Notes: generated by a model not told the origin, from the sequence alone. A stretch of DNA of 38,921 nucleotides from Halanaerobiaceae bacterium (GCA_012518635.1 JAAYRT010000053.1:1-38921); one strand, 5' to 3'; positions 1-9,981 are shown, counted from the stretch's first letter. Numbers and translations are program-made.

Positions 1-1605
1 AGGCAGGCCTGGCATGGTCAGAATAGGTCCGGTCAGTGGTACGACAAAACCCGCTCCAGCTGACAGGTTAACCTCCCTCACCGTAATCCTGAAACCTTCC
101 GGCCTTCCCTTCAGGGCCGGGTTGTCAGACAGGGAGTTCTGGGTCTTGGCCATACAGACAGGTAAGTTTCCATAGCCCAGCTCCTCATACCTGTCCAGCT
201 GCCTTTCCGCTGTACTGCTGAAATCAACACCCTCGGCTCCATAGATTTCCCGGGCAATTTTCTCAATCTTATCCCTGAGGGGCAGATCAAGTTCATAGAG
301 GAAATTAAAATTACTCTTTTCTTCTTCCAGAAGCTTCAAGACTCCCTCGGCCAGGGCCAGCCCGCCTTCACCTCCCCTGGCCCAGACTTCTGTCAGGGCA
401 ACAGGGACACCTATCTGCCGGCATTTTTCTTCCAGGAGCTTTAACTCTCCTTCAGTGTCAGCAGGGAATCTATTGATGGCTACTATTACAGGGAGGCCAA
501 ATTTCCTTATATTCTCCACATGTTTTTCCAGGTTGGCAAATCCCTTTTCCAGAGTCGGCAGGTCTTCCCTGGCCAGGTCCTCTTTCGCCACCCCGCCATG
601 CATCTTCAGGGCGCGTATAGTTGCCACCAGTACTGTTGCAGCCGGAGTAATTCCAGCATAGCGGCACTTGATGTTGAAAAATTTCTCCGCACCCAGGTCG
701 GCACCAAATCCGGCTTCAGTTACCACAATCTCGCCAGTTTTCAGGGCCATCCTGGTGGCAATGATACTATTACAACCATGGGCTATATTGGCAAAGGGGC
801 CGCCATGGACAAAGGCCGGAGTATTCTCCAGGGTCTGGACAAGATTGGGTTTCAGGGCATCCTTCAGTAGGGCAGCCATGGCTCCGGCCACCTTTAAATC
901 CCTGACCTTCACCGGCTTACCCTCATATGTATAGGCTGGAAGGATATTATTAATCTTCTCCTTTAATTCAGTAAGGTCATTGGCCAGACACAGGATAGCC
1001 ATGATCTCAGAGGCAACAGTGATTATAAACCTGTCCTGGCGCGGTATCCCATTAACATTACCGCCAAGGCCAATTACGATATCCCTCAAGGCCCGGTCAT
1101 TGATATCCAGGGCCCGGGGCCAGTTAATATTGGCCGGATTTATCCCCAGTTCATTTCCCTGTTTGAGATGGTTATCGATAACTGCTGATAGTAAGTTATG
1201 GGCTGCCCCGATGGCGTGTAGATCCCCGGTAAAATGCAGATTGATATCCTCCATGGGGACTACCTGGGCATAACCGCCACCGGCAGCTCCTCCCTTCAGG
1301 CCCATTACAGGACCCAGGGAAGGCTCCCGTATTGCAACAACGGCCTTTTTGCCCAGCCTGTTCAGGGCCTGGCCCAGGCCGACGGTAACCGTAGTCTTGC
1401 CCTCACCAGCAGGTGTGGGAGTTATGGCTGTCACCAGTACCAGTTTCCCCTCTTCAGTTTCTCTTTTCTTTAAAACATCGAGGCTGACCTTGGCCTTATG
1501 CCCTCCATACAATTCGAGAACAGTCTCTGATAAACCTATTCTGGCTGCTACTTCCTTGATAGGCTGCAGCCGGGCTGATTGAGCAATCTCAATGTCTGAT
1601 TTCAT
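1..1605 (-). CDS. fhs: formate-tetrahydrofolate ligase, 3' end cut by window edge
   Basis: Formate-tetrahydrofolate ligase joins formate to tetrahydrofolate using ATP, giving 10-formyl-THF. It is a cytosolic one-carbon enzyme, central in acetogens and serine/glycine-fermenting anaerobes. Translation from the ATG at 1603-1605 gives 535 residues in one open frame. The N-terminus reads [11 protein letters not shown], the P-loop reads [11 protein letters not shown], and the frame leaves the window at LTMPGLP, a C-terminal signature of the family. Family length is about 556 residues, so roughly 20 are missing. The start is supported by AGGAGGTG about 7 bases upstream. The gene stands alone: ftsH lies upstream across a 255-base gap full of palindromes, one of which falls in its 5' leader. 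No clear promoter was found. Confidence 0.96.
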   Translation of the reverse strand, partial: MKSDIEIAQSARLQPIKEVAARIGLSETVLELYGGHKAKVSLDVLKKRETEEGKLVLVTAITPTPAGEGKTTVTVGLGQALNRLGKKAVVAIREPSLGPVMGLKGGAAGGGYAQVVPMEDINLHFTGDLHAIGAAHNLLSAVIDNHLKQGNELGINPANINWPRALDINDRALRDIVIGLGGNVNGIPRQDRFIITVASEIMAILCLANDLTELKEKINNILPAYTYEGKPVKVRDLKVAGAMAALLKDALKPNLVQTLENTPAFVHGGPFANIAHGCNSIIATRMALKTGEIVVTEAGFGADLGAEKFFNIKCRYAGITPAATVLVATIRALKMHGGVAKEDLAREDLPTLEKGFANLEKHVENIRKFGLPVIVAINRFPADTEGELKLLEEKCRQIGVPVALTEVWARGGEGGLALAEGVLKLLEEEKSNFNFLYELDLPLRDKIEKIAREIYGAEGVDFSSTAERQLDRYEELGYGNLPVCMAKTQNSLSDNPALKGRPEGFRITVREVNLSAGAGFVVPLTGPILTMPGLP

Positions 1606-1636
1606 CAGTACACCTCCTCAGGAATACGCGACACAC

Positions 1637-1663
1637 GACACAGAGGAACGGTTCTCCTGTGTC
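1637..1663. repeat. REP-like palindrome, copy 1
   Basis: A near-perfect palindrome with outer arms GACACAG (1637-1643) and CTGTGTC (1657-1663) around a GAAC/GTTC inner part. Read on the minus strand the core is ACAGGAGAACCGTTCCTCTG, matching the other two copies nearby. It lies 31 bases upstream of the fhs start, so it is probably transcribed in the fhs leader. Confidence 0.75.
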
Positions 1664-1729
1664 ATTATCTCTGCAGACTTCTTTTTGCCCCCTTTATACA
1701 AAGGGCCTGTCCGGCAGGAAAGAAAACAG

Positions 1730-1754
1730 CACAGGAGAACTGCCTCCCTGTGTT
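1730..1754. repeat. REP-like palindrome, copy 2 (degenerate)
   Basis: CACAGG (1730-1735) faces CCTGTG (1747-1752) around an 11-base loop that begins AGAACTGCC. The unit has the same orientation as copy 3 and the opposite one to copy 1, and is the most diverged of the three. Confidence 0.65.
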
Positions 1755-1793
1755 ACTCTGTGTCATTGTCTTATATAAAAAAAGCCAGCCTGG

Positions 1794-1825
1794 AATAACA
1801 CAGGAGAACCGTCCCCTGTGTTATT
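1794..1825. repeat. REP-like palindrome, copy 3 (perfect arms)
   Basis: AATAACACAGG (1794-1804) and CCTGTGTTATT (1815-1825) form a perfect 11-bp stem with the loop AGAACCGTCC. It sits 35 bases beyond the ftsH stop codon. A run of seven T on the minus strand follows about 15 bases later, so it may also help to end ftsH transcripts. Confidence 0.8.
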
Positions 1826-1860
1826 TTTTAGGACTGACTTTACTTTACGGGACGATTAGA

Positions 1861-3786
1861 TTACTCCTCTTTTTCCTCTTTCCCGTTTTCACCATCTTTA
1901 ATTTCTTCCTCAGTTTCATTCTCTATTTTTTCTTCCTGGAGCCCGGTATTCAATTGGAGAACCCTCTCAGTCTTCTCTACCGGTGCAAGGGGTTCACCCT
2001 TCATCAGTTTTCTGATATCTTCAGAATCAAGGGTTTCCCGCTCAATCAAGGCTTCAACTATTTTTTCTACCTTATCAGCATTTTCCTTCAGCAGATCAAC
2101 AGCTTTCTGATAACACTGATTTATTATAGTGCTTATCTCTTTGTCTACTGCCGCGGCAACCTCTTCACTGTAGTTTCTCTGCCTGGAGATATCCCTACCC
2201 AGGAAAATCTGTTCATCGTGTTTCTGGCCCAGGGTCAAAGGCCCGATTTTTTCACTCATTCCATATTCAGTTACCATAGCCCGCACCAGCCGGGTAGCCC
2301 TTTCCATATCATTCTGGGCACCGGTACTGATATCATCGAGGAAAACCTCTTCTGCGGCCCTGCCACCCAATAGGCTAACCACCCTATCCAGCAGTTCCTT
2401 TTTGGTGTGGAAGCTCCTCTCTTCCTCCGGCAAGGGGATAGTATACCCTCCCGCCCTGCCGCGGGGCACTATGGTCACTTTATGGGTACGGTGGCCATGT
2501 TCCAGGAGTTCTCCCAGGATGGCGTGGCCGGTCTCATGATAGGCCACCAGTTTCAGTTCTGTTTCTGATACCACCTTGCTCTTCTTGGCTGGACCGGCAA
2601 TAACCCGGTCAATAGCATCATCAAATTCTTCCATGGTAATGGCCCTTTTGTTTCTCCTGACAGCCAGTATAGCTGCTTCATTGGCCAGGTTCTCCATATC
2701 TGCTCCCGTAAAACCCGGGGTTCTTCTGGCCAGTACCTCTACGTCAACATCATCTGCTACAGGTTTATTGCGTAAATAGATATTTAAAATACCTTCCCTG
2801 CCCTTTAAGTCCGGGTAATCCACTACTACCTGGCGGTCAAACCTGCCAGGCCGGAGTAAGGCCGGGTCAAGGACATCAGGCCTGTTGGTTGCAGCCATCA
2901 CAATGATTCCTTCATTTGTTTCAAAACCATCCATCTCCACCAACAACTGGTTCAGGGTCTGTTCCCTCTCGTCATGGCCGCCGCCCAGGCCGGCACCTCT
3001 CTGCCTGCCTACTGCATCAAGTTCGTCTATAAAAATTATACAGGGTGAATTCTTTTTACCCTGCTCAAACAAATCCCTTACCCGGGACGCACCGACACCT
3101 ACAAACATCTCCACAAAGTCAGAACCGCTAATGATAAAAAAGGGCACTCCTGCCTCACCTGCAACAGCTCTGGCCAGTAGGGTTTTACCGGTTCCAGGAG
3201 GTCCTACCAGGAGAACACCTTTAGGTATCTTTGCTCCCATCCGGGTAAATTTACCGGGATCTCTGAGAAATTCAACAACCTCAATCAATTCTTCCTTTAC
3301 TTCTTCATAATTGGCCACATCGGCAAAGGTGACTTTCTTATTGCTATCGCTCAATCTGGCCCGGCTCTTACCGAAGGATAACATCTGGTTTCCCCCGCCC
3401 TGCATCCGCTGCATGATAAAAAGCCAGGCAATAACTAAAAGAGCAAAGGGAAAGATATAGCCCAGAATACTCATCCACCAGGGTGGAGTCGGTTCAGGCT
3501 TGGTATTAATCTCTACATCATTATCATGAAGGACTTTCATTAAATCCGGAATAATCTCTGCCGGTAAGGGTACTTTAAACTCAAAATTATTTATCGTTCC
3601 CTGTATCTGCTTATTTCCAACGATTGTAACTTCCCGTATTCTTCCTTCTTCAACTCCTGCTATGAGATCACTATATGAAAAATCCCTCAATACATTAGGG
3701 GTTTGCTGCATAAAAAAATGTGCAACCACAATGGATAGTACTATTAACACAAAATAAAATCCCAGATTCTTCACAAAACTATTCAA
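1861..3786 (-). CDS. ftsH: ATP-dependent zinc metalloprotease FtsH
   Basis: Membrane-anchored AAA+ protease that degrades unneeded or damaged membrane and cytosolic proteins. The 641-residue protein has a transmembrane segment near residues 9-28, an extracytoplasmic stretch, and a second transmembrane segment near 107-127. The Walker A motif GPPGTGKT is at 195-202, Walker B IIFIDE around 250-255, and the zinc-binding HETGH at 417-421. The tail is rich in Glu and Lys. Length is typical of the family. The start is a TTG (3784-3786) with GGGAGGTC about 8 bases upstream and no better ATG nearby. It follows hpt, the usual Firmicute order, but has its own promoter in the 125-base gap. Confidence 0.98.
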   Translation of the reverse strand: MNSFVKNLGFYFVLIVLSIVVAHFFMQQTPNVLRDFSYSDLIAGVEEGRIREVTIVGNKQIQGTINNFEFKVPLPAEIIPDLMKVLHDNDVEINTKPEPTPPWWMSILGYIFPFALLVIAWLFIMQRMQGGGNQMLSFGKSRARLSDSNKKVTFADVANYEEVKEELIEVVEFLRDPGKFTRMGAKIPKGVLLVGPPGTGKTLLARAVAGEAGVPFFIISGSDFVEMFVGVGASRVRDLFEQGKKNSPCIIFIDELDAVGRQRGAGLGGGHDEREQTLNQLLVEMDGFETNEGIIVMAATNRPDVLDPALLRPGRFDRQVVVDYPDLKGREGILNIYLRNKPVADDVDVEVLARRTPGFTGADMENLANEAAILAVRRNKRAITMEEFDDAIDRVIAGPAKKSKVVSETELKLVAYHETGHAILGELLEHGHRTHKVTIVPRGRAGGYTIPLPEEERSFHTKKELLDRVVSLLGGRAAEEVFLDDISTGAQNDMERATRLVRAMVTEYGMSEKIGPLTLGQKHDEQIFLGRDISRQRNYSEEVAAAVDKEISTIINQCYQKAVDLLKENADKVEKIVEALIERETLDSEDIRKLMKGEPLAPVEKTERVLQLNTGLQEEKIENETEEEIKDGENGKEEKEE

Positions 3787-3845
3787 TAAAACTTGACCTC
3801 CCTTCCGACGAAATATAAGACGGAATTATGCTCATACAATTTATA

Positions 3846-3874
3846 ATTATAACACATGGGAATTTCTTTGGCAA
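3846..3874 (-). promoter_or_regulatory. sigma-A-type promoter for ftsH
   Basis: On the minus strand, -35 TTGCCA (3869-3874) and -10 TATAAT (3846-3851) are separated by exactly 17 bases. The start site would fall near 3838, leaving a leader of about 50 bases before the TTG start. This suggests ftsH can be expressed apart from spoIIE-tilS-hpt. Confidence 0.8.
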
Positions 3875-3911
3875 TAATATGAACAAATTATAGTAAGCTT
3901 TTTTTGTAAAT

Positions 3912-4472
3912 TTAAGAATATAATTCTTCCTTTAAAACGGCAATAAAAGGCAAGTTCCTGTATTTCTCTGCATAATCAAGGCCATATCCGACAACAAACT
4001 TATCCGGTATTTCAAAACCGTTGAAATCTGCCACTATATGTTTCACAACTCTCCTCTCTGGTTTATCCAGGAGAGTAACCACCTTAATACTGGCCGGACG
4101 CCGGGTCTCCAGCATGGCAATCACATGTTTCAATGTTTTACCTGTATCCAGGATATCTTCAACAATCAGGACATGGCGCCCCTCTATGTTCTCCTGCAAA
4201 TCCTTGATTATCCTTACTGTACCGGAACTACTGGTTCCCGTCCCATAACTGGATACATCCATAAAATCAAAAATAACAGGCAGGTTAATCTCCCTGGACA
4301 GGTCAGCCATGAACATAACTGCTCCCCGCAGGATACAAATCATGACTAACTCCTCACCAGGCTCATAACAGGCGGAAATTTCCTCTGCCAGTTCCTTTAT
4401 CCTTTTCTTAATCTGTTCTTCAGTAATAATAATCTCAGCCAGGTCTCCAGAATAAAATTTATTTTCCTTCAT
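3912..4472 (-). CDS. hpt: hypoxanthine phosphoribosyltransferase
   Basis: Purine salvage enzyme that transfers the phosphoribosyl group of PRPP to hypoxanthine, and usually to guanine, giving IMP or GMP. The 186-residue protein has the PRPP-binding loop VEDILDTG at 104-111. Its C-terminal part, VVGYGLDYAEKYRNLP, is diagnostic of bacterial Hpt, and the length is typical. The start lies 2 bases after the tilS stop, so the two are very likely co-translated. The tilS-hpt-ftsH arrangement is conserved in Firmicutes; in Bacillus subtilis TilS and HprT are known to interact and to activate ftsH. I see nothing here that tests that. Confidence 0.97.
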   Translation of the reverse strand: MKENKFYSGDLAEIIITEEQIKKRIKELAEEISACYEPGEELVMICILRGAVMFMADLSREINLPVIFDFMDVSSYGTGTSSSGTVRIIKDLQENIEGRHVLIVEDILDTGKTLKHVIAMLETRRPASIKVVTLLDKPERRVVKHIVADFNGFEIPDKFVVGYGLDYAEKYRNLPFIAVLKEELYS

Positions 4473-4474
4473 CT

Positions 4475-5911
4475 TTAATCCCCTCCCGTATTATGGATTT
4501 CAATCTTAAGTATTTCCTCTGTATCTTCCTCTATTTTAAATCTCCCATCAACCCGGTAACCTGCTACCCAGACAATCTTGTCTTCATTATCTACAATTAT
4601 AGGTATCTTATCCCGCTCTTCTACGGGAATCTTTTCATCAATTAAATAATCTTTTAACTTCTTGGAACCCTTCAGGCCGAAGGGATAAAAAAAATCTCCC
4701 TCCTTCCTCTTTCTGATGGCCAGCGGCCCCCTGATCTTCTTCAGGTCACAGAAACAGACATTTTTATCTCCAATCATTTCTTTCCACTTATCCGTCACCG
4801 GCAAAATTCCTGTCTTAAAATGAAAATCTCCCCATTCCGCTTCTCCTGGTATCTCCAATAGCCCTATCCCCTCCTCCTGCACCTCCTGCTGCCTGATTTC
4901 AAAAAATAAATTTTCATAGGATCTCCTTACCTGTATTTTATCCGGCAAAGTGATGAATCTACCGGTCTGGCCTGAAAGAATTAAATCATCAATGGCCTGG
5001 TAATGGACGGTATAAAGATCCAGGTCATTCCCCTTCAACTCCCTGACCGCATTCTGGACTATCCTTCTCCTGATTACTTTATCTTCCCTCTTCAGCATCT
5101 CCAGGGAGAGAACCAGTCTCTCATCCTCCCTTTTTAACAGGCATTCCTTAAATTTCACCAGGCCCAGCCTGTTCAGAAAGGCCTCCTCTTCCCTGATATT
5201 CAGGGCCATTCTATAGACTACCCCTTTCAGGCCGGGATTAATCTCTTTCTCCAGCTCCGGTATTATCTCATTCCTGAGCTTATTCCTGGTATAGATGGAC
5301 TCCTCATTGGTCCTGTCATAACAGGGGTTCAAATCCCTGTTCCTGCAATATTCTTCAATCTCCTGCCGGTAGATATCCAGCAGGGGATGAATGATGAGGA
5401 AATTCTTCCTTTCTGCAAGGGGAAGAATACCGGCCAGGCCTTTCAATCCTGTGCCGCGGAAAATATTCAAAAAAACAGTCTCGACCAGGTCATCCTTATT
5501 ATGAGCCAGGGCAATCTTTTTTATCTCATATTCCCCTGCCCACTTTTCCAGAAAATGAAACCTGGCTTTCCGGGCTCCTTCTTCCGGTGAATAACCGTGT
5601 TCAATAATATATTCCGGTACATTAAATTCCTCTACTATTATCTCCAGGCCATAGCCTGCAGCCACCTTTTTCACATATTCTGCTTCAGCAAAAGCCTCCT
5701 GCCGGAACATATGATTTAAATGAAAGACCAATAGATCCAGCTCATATTCATCCCTTATCCGGCAAAAAAGATCCAGCATAGTCAATGAATCCGGGCCTCC
5801 GGAAACACCCAGTAAAATCGATTCACCTTTTTCTATTAAATTTTCCCTTCTTATATAGTCTTTAAAGCGTTCCAGTAAAGCCAAATCCCAATCTCCTTTT
5901 ACACATTTCAT
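4475..5911 (-). CDS. tilS: tRNA(Ile)-lysidine synthase
   Basis: Attaches lysine to C34 of the CAU-anticodon tRNA-Ile, so that it reads AUA as isoleucine; essential in most bacteria. The 478-residue protein carries the PP-loop ATP-pyrophosphatase motif SGGPDS at 37-42, a central substrate-binding region, and a C-terminal TilS domain around IRKRKEGDFFYPFGLKG. The ATG start overlaps the spoIIE stop by 4 bases (ATGA), which suggests translational coupling. An alternative TTG at 5882-5884 (residue 10) is preceded by AAAGGAG at ideal spacing and would give an N-terminus closer to many family members. The true start may therefore be 27 bases shorter. Confidence 0.95.
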   Translation of the reverse strand: MKCVKGDWDLALLERFKDYIRRENLIEKGESILLGVSGGPDSLTMLDLFCRIRDEYELDLLVFHLNHMFRQEAFAEAEYVKKVAAGYGLEIIVEEFNVPEYIIEHGYSPEEGARKARFHFLEKWAGEYEIKKIALAHNKDDLVETVFLNIFRGTGLKGLAGILPLAERKNFLIIHPLLDIYRQEIEEYCRNRDLNPCYDRTNEESIYTRNKLRNEIIPELEKEINPGLKGVVYRMALNIREEEAFLNRLGLVKFKECLLKREDERLVLSLEMLKREDKVIRRRIVQNAVRELKGNDLDLYTVHYQAIDDLILSGQTGRFITLPDKIQVRRSYENLFFEIRQQEVQEEGIGLLEIPGEAEWGDFHFKTGILPVTDKWKEMIGDKNVCFCDLKKIRGPLAIRKRKEGDFFYPFGLKGSKKLKDYLIDEKIPVEERDKIPIIVDNEDKIVWVAGYRVDGRFKIEEDTEEILKIEIHNTGGD

Positions 5912-8295
5912 ATACCTAGATTTATTCTCGGCAGGGCATTAAATTTCCTTCTTTTTTTCGCAACTTCTTCTACTTTTATGACAACTATTGTCAGGTCATC
6001 ACTGATTTCCCCATCATAATTCAGGACTTCTCCCTGCAGGTAATCCAGCAGTTCCTCTGCCTTGTCAAAGGAAGAGTTCTGCAGGAGCTGACGTAACCAT
6101 TCTTTCTTATCCTCTATATCATCCCTGATATCCAGCATTCCGTCTGTAAACATGATTACAAAATCACCGGCCTGTAGTTCCAGTTCCTGATGGGACACCT
6201 CAATCCTCTCCAGTATCCCTGCAGGTAAGGAAGCAGATTCAATCCTGATCAGCTCCCAGCCCCTCTTTATGTAGGTATCCACAGCACCTATCTTGCTGAA
6301 AACAGCCTTTCCGCTAAAGGTGTCAAATAGACAAATATCCAGTGTTGTAAAACTCTCTTCCCGGTTCCTCAGGTATAGGGCTGAATTAACTGTCCTGATG
6401 GCCAGGTCAGGCACAAAACCGGCATCGATAATACTCTCCAGCAGGTTTATTGCTGCCTGGCTCTCCGAGGCAGCCTTTTCACCTACCCCCATTCCATCTG
6501 ATAGGACCACCAATTCCTTGCCATCCTTCAGGCCTTTATATAAAAAACTGTCTCCTGAGATCTCCCCTGAAGAAGCTTTCATGAATGAAGCAATGGAAAA
6601 CCGGTAGTTTCCCAGGGGGGCATAGATTACCTCACAGGATATATCCTTTAGCTTGTTCCCGCAGTTCTTCTCGATTACCCGGTAATTATACTCATAATAG
6701 GAATTTAAAAGAGCCAGAAACTGCTGCTGGCAGGGACAATGGCCGCTGCATTGTTCAAATCTGACAGTATAATAATTTTTATTAGTATTGATATTACCAT
6801 GAATATCTATACTCAATATGTCCAGGTTGTTTTCCCTGGCCTTTTTCCTGATTTCCTCTACTCTTCCATCTTCAGCAATACCCATAAAGGATTCTGCTGA
6901 AAATTGTTCCAGGATCTCTCCTATGCCCAGGAGTTGTTCAGAAACAATCTTCTGCCTGTCTATCAGCCTGTCCCTCCAGAAGCGGTTGATCTGGTAAATC
7001 TCATAACTGTCCTTGACCGTACGGATCATTTTCCTGATATAGGGGCATTTGCCGGCAAAATATTTCTCTATAGACCCGTCTTCCAGGTGTCCCTTGCCTT
7101 CCCCCTCTCTAAAAAGTAAAAATAAACGCTTATAGGTATCATCCTTATCCTCCTGCCAGCACTTCCTTTTGCTTTTACATTTTCCACAGACCTTATTATT
7201 AAATACAAAGGTAAAATCAGCAAATTCCCTGCTCAGGTCTACCAGGCCTGCTGTTTCCTGAAAGGTAGCACTTAGCTCATTGAATACCCTGGCCAGTTCA
7301 CTTAAATGTTGTCTTAACCCTTTATCCAACTCAGGGCAGTACTGTTTTTGTTCCCCTTCATTCTTATTGATAAAACTATCATAAAATAAATGCCAGTACT
7401 TTAACGGCACAAGAAGGAAAATCCCTCCCGCAATAAGCAGTTCTATAGCCGTTCTTTGCAAATCAAAAAAGGAGGGGGCAATACCTGAATATAAAAGAAA
7501 ACCCAGTAAGATGGCAATAATAACCCCCTTCTTTTGTCTTTTCCTGAAAAGGGAGACTGAGAAAGATAGGACGACATAACTGAAGATTTTTTCTACTGGA
7601 ATTATTCCAGTATTAATCATTACTATACCATAAAAAAGGACAGGAAGGATAGTATAATTAAGGCCCAGGATACTGGACATGCTGATGGCCAGCAAATAGA
7701 TTATGATATTCACCGATTCTGCAGGAAAATGGGTCATCCTGGCCAGGCCGATTAAGGAACCGGCACTGATCAGGTAAAGTGCCAGGAGGGCCTGCCTGCT
7801 TAAATCCCTTTTCTTATCCAATAACTGTTTCATTCCTTCTAAACCGGGACAGGCCAGGATAAAGACAAGACTTGTCTCTAGAAGGGTAAAAAAATAATAG
7901 ACCGGCAGGGAACCCAGGTAAATATTTTTACCCAGGGCCAGTAAAAAATAAAAGAGGGTGTTGAGCAGGACAATATCCTGTCCAGCTTTTTTATCCCTCT
8001 TTCTCCTGTAGATGATGAAACCGGGCAGGGCTGAAATAATATAGATAAGATTCAGGGAATTCCCTCCCCTGATTAAAGCAGCAGCAACTGAAATCAGGGT
8101 AATTAAAAAAATCCCTGGTTTAACAAACACTATCATTGTCAGATAAACCAGGGCCAGGGGGTATAAACCAGCAATCTCAGCCTGTCCCAGAAATAATCCG
8201 GGAATGACAATTAATATTTTACCCAATAAAGAGGTCCCTTTTTCCTCCCTGATGATGTACTCCTGATTCATTACCGGGTGTAGATCCAGTAACAT
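5908..8295 (-). CDS. spoIIE: stage II sporulation protein E, membrane PP2C phosphatase
   Basis: SpoIIE dephosphorylates SpoIIAA, releasing sigma-F in the forespore, and also takes part in polar septum formation. The protein has about ten hydrophobic segments in its first 300 residues and a central region with the cysteine cluster CGKCKSKRKC. A C-terminal PP2C domain shows SGDSF, LSDGMGVG and MFTDGM, the metal-binding aspartates of the family. I chose the ATG at 8293-8295 (795 residues) because GGGAGGGAG sits just upstream. The ATG 51 bases further up (8344-8346) has no ribosome site and overlaps a -10 element. The gene heads a tight unit with tilS and hpt. A Spo0A-box-like site lies upstream. 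Confidence 0.95.
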   Translation of the reverse strand: MLLDLHPVMNQEYIIREEKGTSLLGKILIVIPGLFLGQAEIAGLYPLALVYLTMIVFVKPGIFLITLISVAAALIRGGNSLNLIYIISALPGFIIYRRKRDKKAGQDIVLLNTLFYFLLALGKNIYLGSLPVYYFFTLLETSLVFILACPGLEGMKQLLDKKRDLSRQALLALYLISAGSLIGLARMTHFPAESVNIIIYLLAISMSSILGLNYTILPVLFYGIVMINTGIIPVEKIFSYVVLSFSVSLFRKRQKKGVIIAILLGFLLYSGIAPSFFDLQRTAIELLIAGGIFLLVPLKYWHLFYDSFINKNEGEQKQYCPELDKGLRQHLSELARVFNELSATFQETAGLVDLSREFADFTFVFNNKVCGKCKSKRKCWQEDKDDTYKRLFLLFREGEGKGHLEDGSIEKYFAGKCPYIRKMIRTVKDSYEIYQINRFWRDRLIDRQKIVSEQLLGIGEILEQFSAESFMGIAEDGRVEEIRKKARENNLDILSIDIHGNINTNKNYYTVRFEQCSGHCPCQQQFLALLNSYYEYNYRVIEKNCGNKLKDISCEVIYAPLGNYRFSIASFMKASSGEISGDSFLYKGLKDGKELVVLSDGMGVGEKAASESQAAINLLESIIDAGFVPDLAIRTVNSALYLRNREESFTTLDICLFDTFSGKAVFSKIGAVDTYIKRGWELIRIESASLPAGILERIEVSHQELELQAGDFVIMFTDGMLDIRDDIEDKKEWLRQLLQNSSFDKAEELLDYLQGEVLNYDGEISDDLTIVVIKVEEVAKKRRKFNALPRINLGI

Positions 8296-8344
8296 AAAAT
8301 TCTCCCTCCCACTATCCTGAAATTCCAGAACTTGACATAAAAAC

Positions 8345-8378
8345 ATTATAACTTAAAAGCTGGATTATATCTGTCGAT
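8345..8378 (-). promoter_or_regulatory. putative Spo0A-controlled spoIIE promoter
   Basis: On the minus strand a perfect -10 TATAAT (8345-8350) lies about 50 bases before the chosen spoIIE start. No TTGACA-like -35 is found at 17 bases. Instead the plus strand carries TGTCGAT (8372-8378), one mismatch from the 0A-box consensus TGTCGAA, at about -35 to -40 from the expected start site. That is where Spo0A is known to bind when it activates sigma-A promoters. The binding role is inferred. Confidence 0.5.
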
Positions 8379-8461
8379 TAATAGTGGGAAGGCTTCCAAA
8401 ATTTATGCTAAAAGCAGTCATGATGCCGCAAAAACAAAAAATTTATAGCAACAATCCCCTG

Positions 8462-9376
8462 TTACACTGAATTCTCCGCCAATACCCTAATGGCACCATA
8501 TAAAAGATCCTGTTCACTGACTATTATGGACTCCAGGGCCAATACATCCATGATGACAGCCAGTATCCGGGTACCGGCTGTTATAATATCTGCCCTGCCA
8601 GGCTCCAGGCCTTTCACTTTCCTCCGTTCCTCCAGGTCCAGCCTGGCCAGTCTTTGCAGGAGCTCCTCTATCCGCTCCCTATGCAGCTGATAACCCTGGA
8701 TTCTGGCCGGATCATACTCCTCCAGTTGCTGGTCTATGGCAGCAAGGGTGGTGATGGTACCGCCCAGGCCGATAGCCCTATGTATATTCTCCGGTATATC
8801 TTCCAGTTCCTCTTCCATGGTCTTCCTTACATCTTTCTCGATTAACAGCAATTCCTCTGCCCTGGGCACTTTTTCTATATCCCCGATATGTCGTTCAGTC
8901 ATCCGCACTGCACCTATATCCAGGCTCCTGTAATTTATTCCAGTCCCCTTATCCTGCCAGATAAACTCGGTACTACCGCCACCTATATCCAGGACAAGAT
9001 AATCATCCCCCTCTACTCCTGCCCCGATATAATTCAGTCTGGCCTCTTCATCACCGGAGATGATATTTAACTCCAGGCCGGTTTCCTCCCTGAGTTTTTC
9101 CACCAAAAGGGAAGCATTATTCACATCCCGCAGGGCACTGGTGCCGATTACAGTAATCGCCTCTACCCCGATAGCCCTCATCTCTTCCACGAATTCCAGG
9201 ATGGCCTTCAGGGCCCTGTCCATGGCCTCTTCTGATAAAAGCCGGTTCCGGTCAACCCCTTCACCCAGGCGGACTATCCTCAGATCTTTTTTCACTTCCT
9301 CCAACTTTCCCCGGTAATAATTTCCCAGCAGCATCCGGCAGGAATTTGTACCAATATCTATTGCTCCAATAAGCAT
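8462..9376 (-). CDS. ppx: exopolyphosphatase, Ppx/GppA family
   Basis: Ppx/GppA enzymes of the actin-like ATPase fold release phosphate from polyphosphate or convert pppGpp to ppGpp; sequence alone does not separate the two. The N-terminal phosphate-binding motif is AIDIGTNSCR, the second is VLDIGGGSTEF, and a third glycine-rich stretch reads IGLGGTITTLAAI. The protein is 304 residues, the short form without the C-terminal HD region. I chose the ATG at 9374-9376, which has AAGGGAG 8 bases upstream. The frame also opens 33 bases earlier, deeper inside the DUF501 gene. With the chosen start the overlap with that gene is 19 bases, so the two are probably co-translated. Confidence 0.9.
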   Translation of the reverse strand: MLIGAIDIGTNSCRMLLGNYYRGKLEEVKKDLRIVRLGEGVDRNRLLSEEAMDRALKAILEFVEEMRAIGVEAITVIGTSALRDVNNASLLVEKLREETGLELNIISGDEEARLNYIGAGVEGDDYLVLDIGGGSTEFIWQDKGTGINYRSLDIGAVRMTERHIGDIEKVPRAEELLLIEKDVRKTMEEELEDIPENIHRAIGLGGTITTLAAIDQQLEEYDPARIQGYQLHRERIEELLQRLARLDLEERRKVKGLEPGRADIITAGTRILAVIMDVLALESIIVSEQDLLYGAIRVLAENSV

Positions 9377-9903
9377 TCCTGCCACTCCCTTACCCTGTCC
9401 CCATCGCAAATATGGCAGTCCTCTGGCCAGTCAAGCAGGTCCCACACCTTTTCCCCTATAGGGTTTTCCTTATTTACCAGATAGTCAGCCACATGGACAT
9501 GGAGGCACTTAATGCCCTCCAGGTTATTTATCCCTCCTACACCGCTATCTTTCAAGACCCGGTAAATTGCCGGGGAACCGGCTTTTAGTTTTTCTACCTT
9601 TTCCCCAGATAATAAAGCCATCCTTTTTTCCGCATATTTTTTGTGTGCTGTGCGCAGGCGTTCCCTGAAATCCCTATCTTCTTTTACCAGCAGGGAGTAG
9701 CTTTTCACATAACCCCGGGCCTCTAACCTGGCTATCTCCTTGACCAGGTAGGGGCAGCTCAACCAGTATATGGTAGGGAATACCCCTTTTTCTTCACTAT
9801 AGGGTTCTGTCAAAAGCACAGCCGGTTTCTGGAAGGGACAATATACTGCAACAGCCAGCAAGTTATCAGCCGGCCTGCCCAGTTGATATTCTATTGTAGC
9901 CAT
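9358..9903 (-). CDS. DUF501 family protein
   Basis: A 181-residue member of the DUF501 family, whose function is unknown. Recognisable features are the opening QLGRP, the cysteine-bearing CPFQKPAVLLTEP, SCPYLVKEIARLE, GIKCLHVHVADYL, and a terminal CHICDGD-like cluster. The conserved Cys and His residues could bind a metal, which is inference. DUF501 genes commonly sit beside ppx and the septum initiator genes, as here, and this one overlaps ppx. The ATG start has AAGGA only one base away, too close for normal initiation. An in-frame ATT 21 bases upstream would be better spaced from the GA-rich stretch, so the N-terminus is uncertain. Confidence 0.82.
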   Translation of the reverse strand: MATIEYQLGRPADNLLAVAVYCPFQKPAVLLTEPYSEEKGVFPTIYWLSCPYLVKEIARLEARGYVKSYSLLVKEDRDFRERLRTAHKKYAEKRMALLSGEKVEKLKAGSPAIYRVLKDSGVGGINNLEGIKCLHVHVADYLVNKENPIGEKVWDLLDWPEDCHICDGDRVREWQECLLEQ

Positions 9904-9981
9904 TTCCTTAACTGAGGGCCTAATTTTCCTTCACTCCCTTATAGGTTTTTTCTGACCATATTATGGCTTTTCCCTGAACAT

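Noticed and set aside
1750-2373. Plus-strand 207-residue frame opposite the end of ftsH
   Set aside because: Phe/Leu-rich antisense shadow of the Glu/Lys-rich FtsH tail; no ribosome site and no recognisable domain.
8296-8346. Longer spoIIE start (17 extra residues)
   Set aside because: No ribosome site, and the ATG overlaps the best -10 element; the start at 8295 has GGGAGG.
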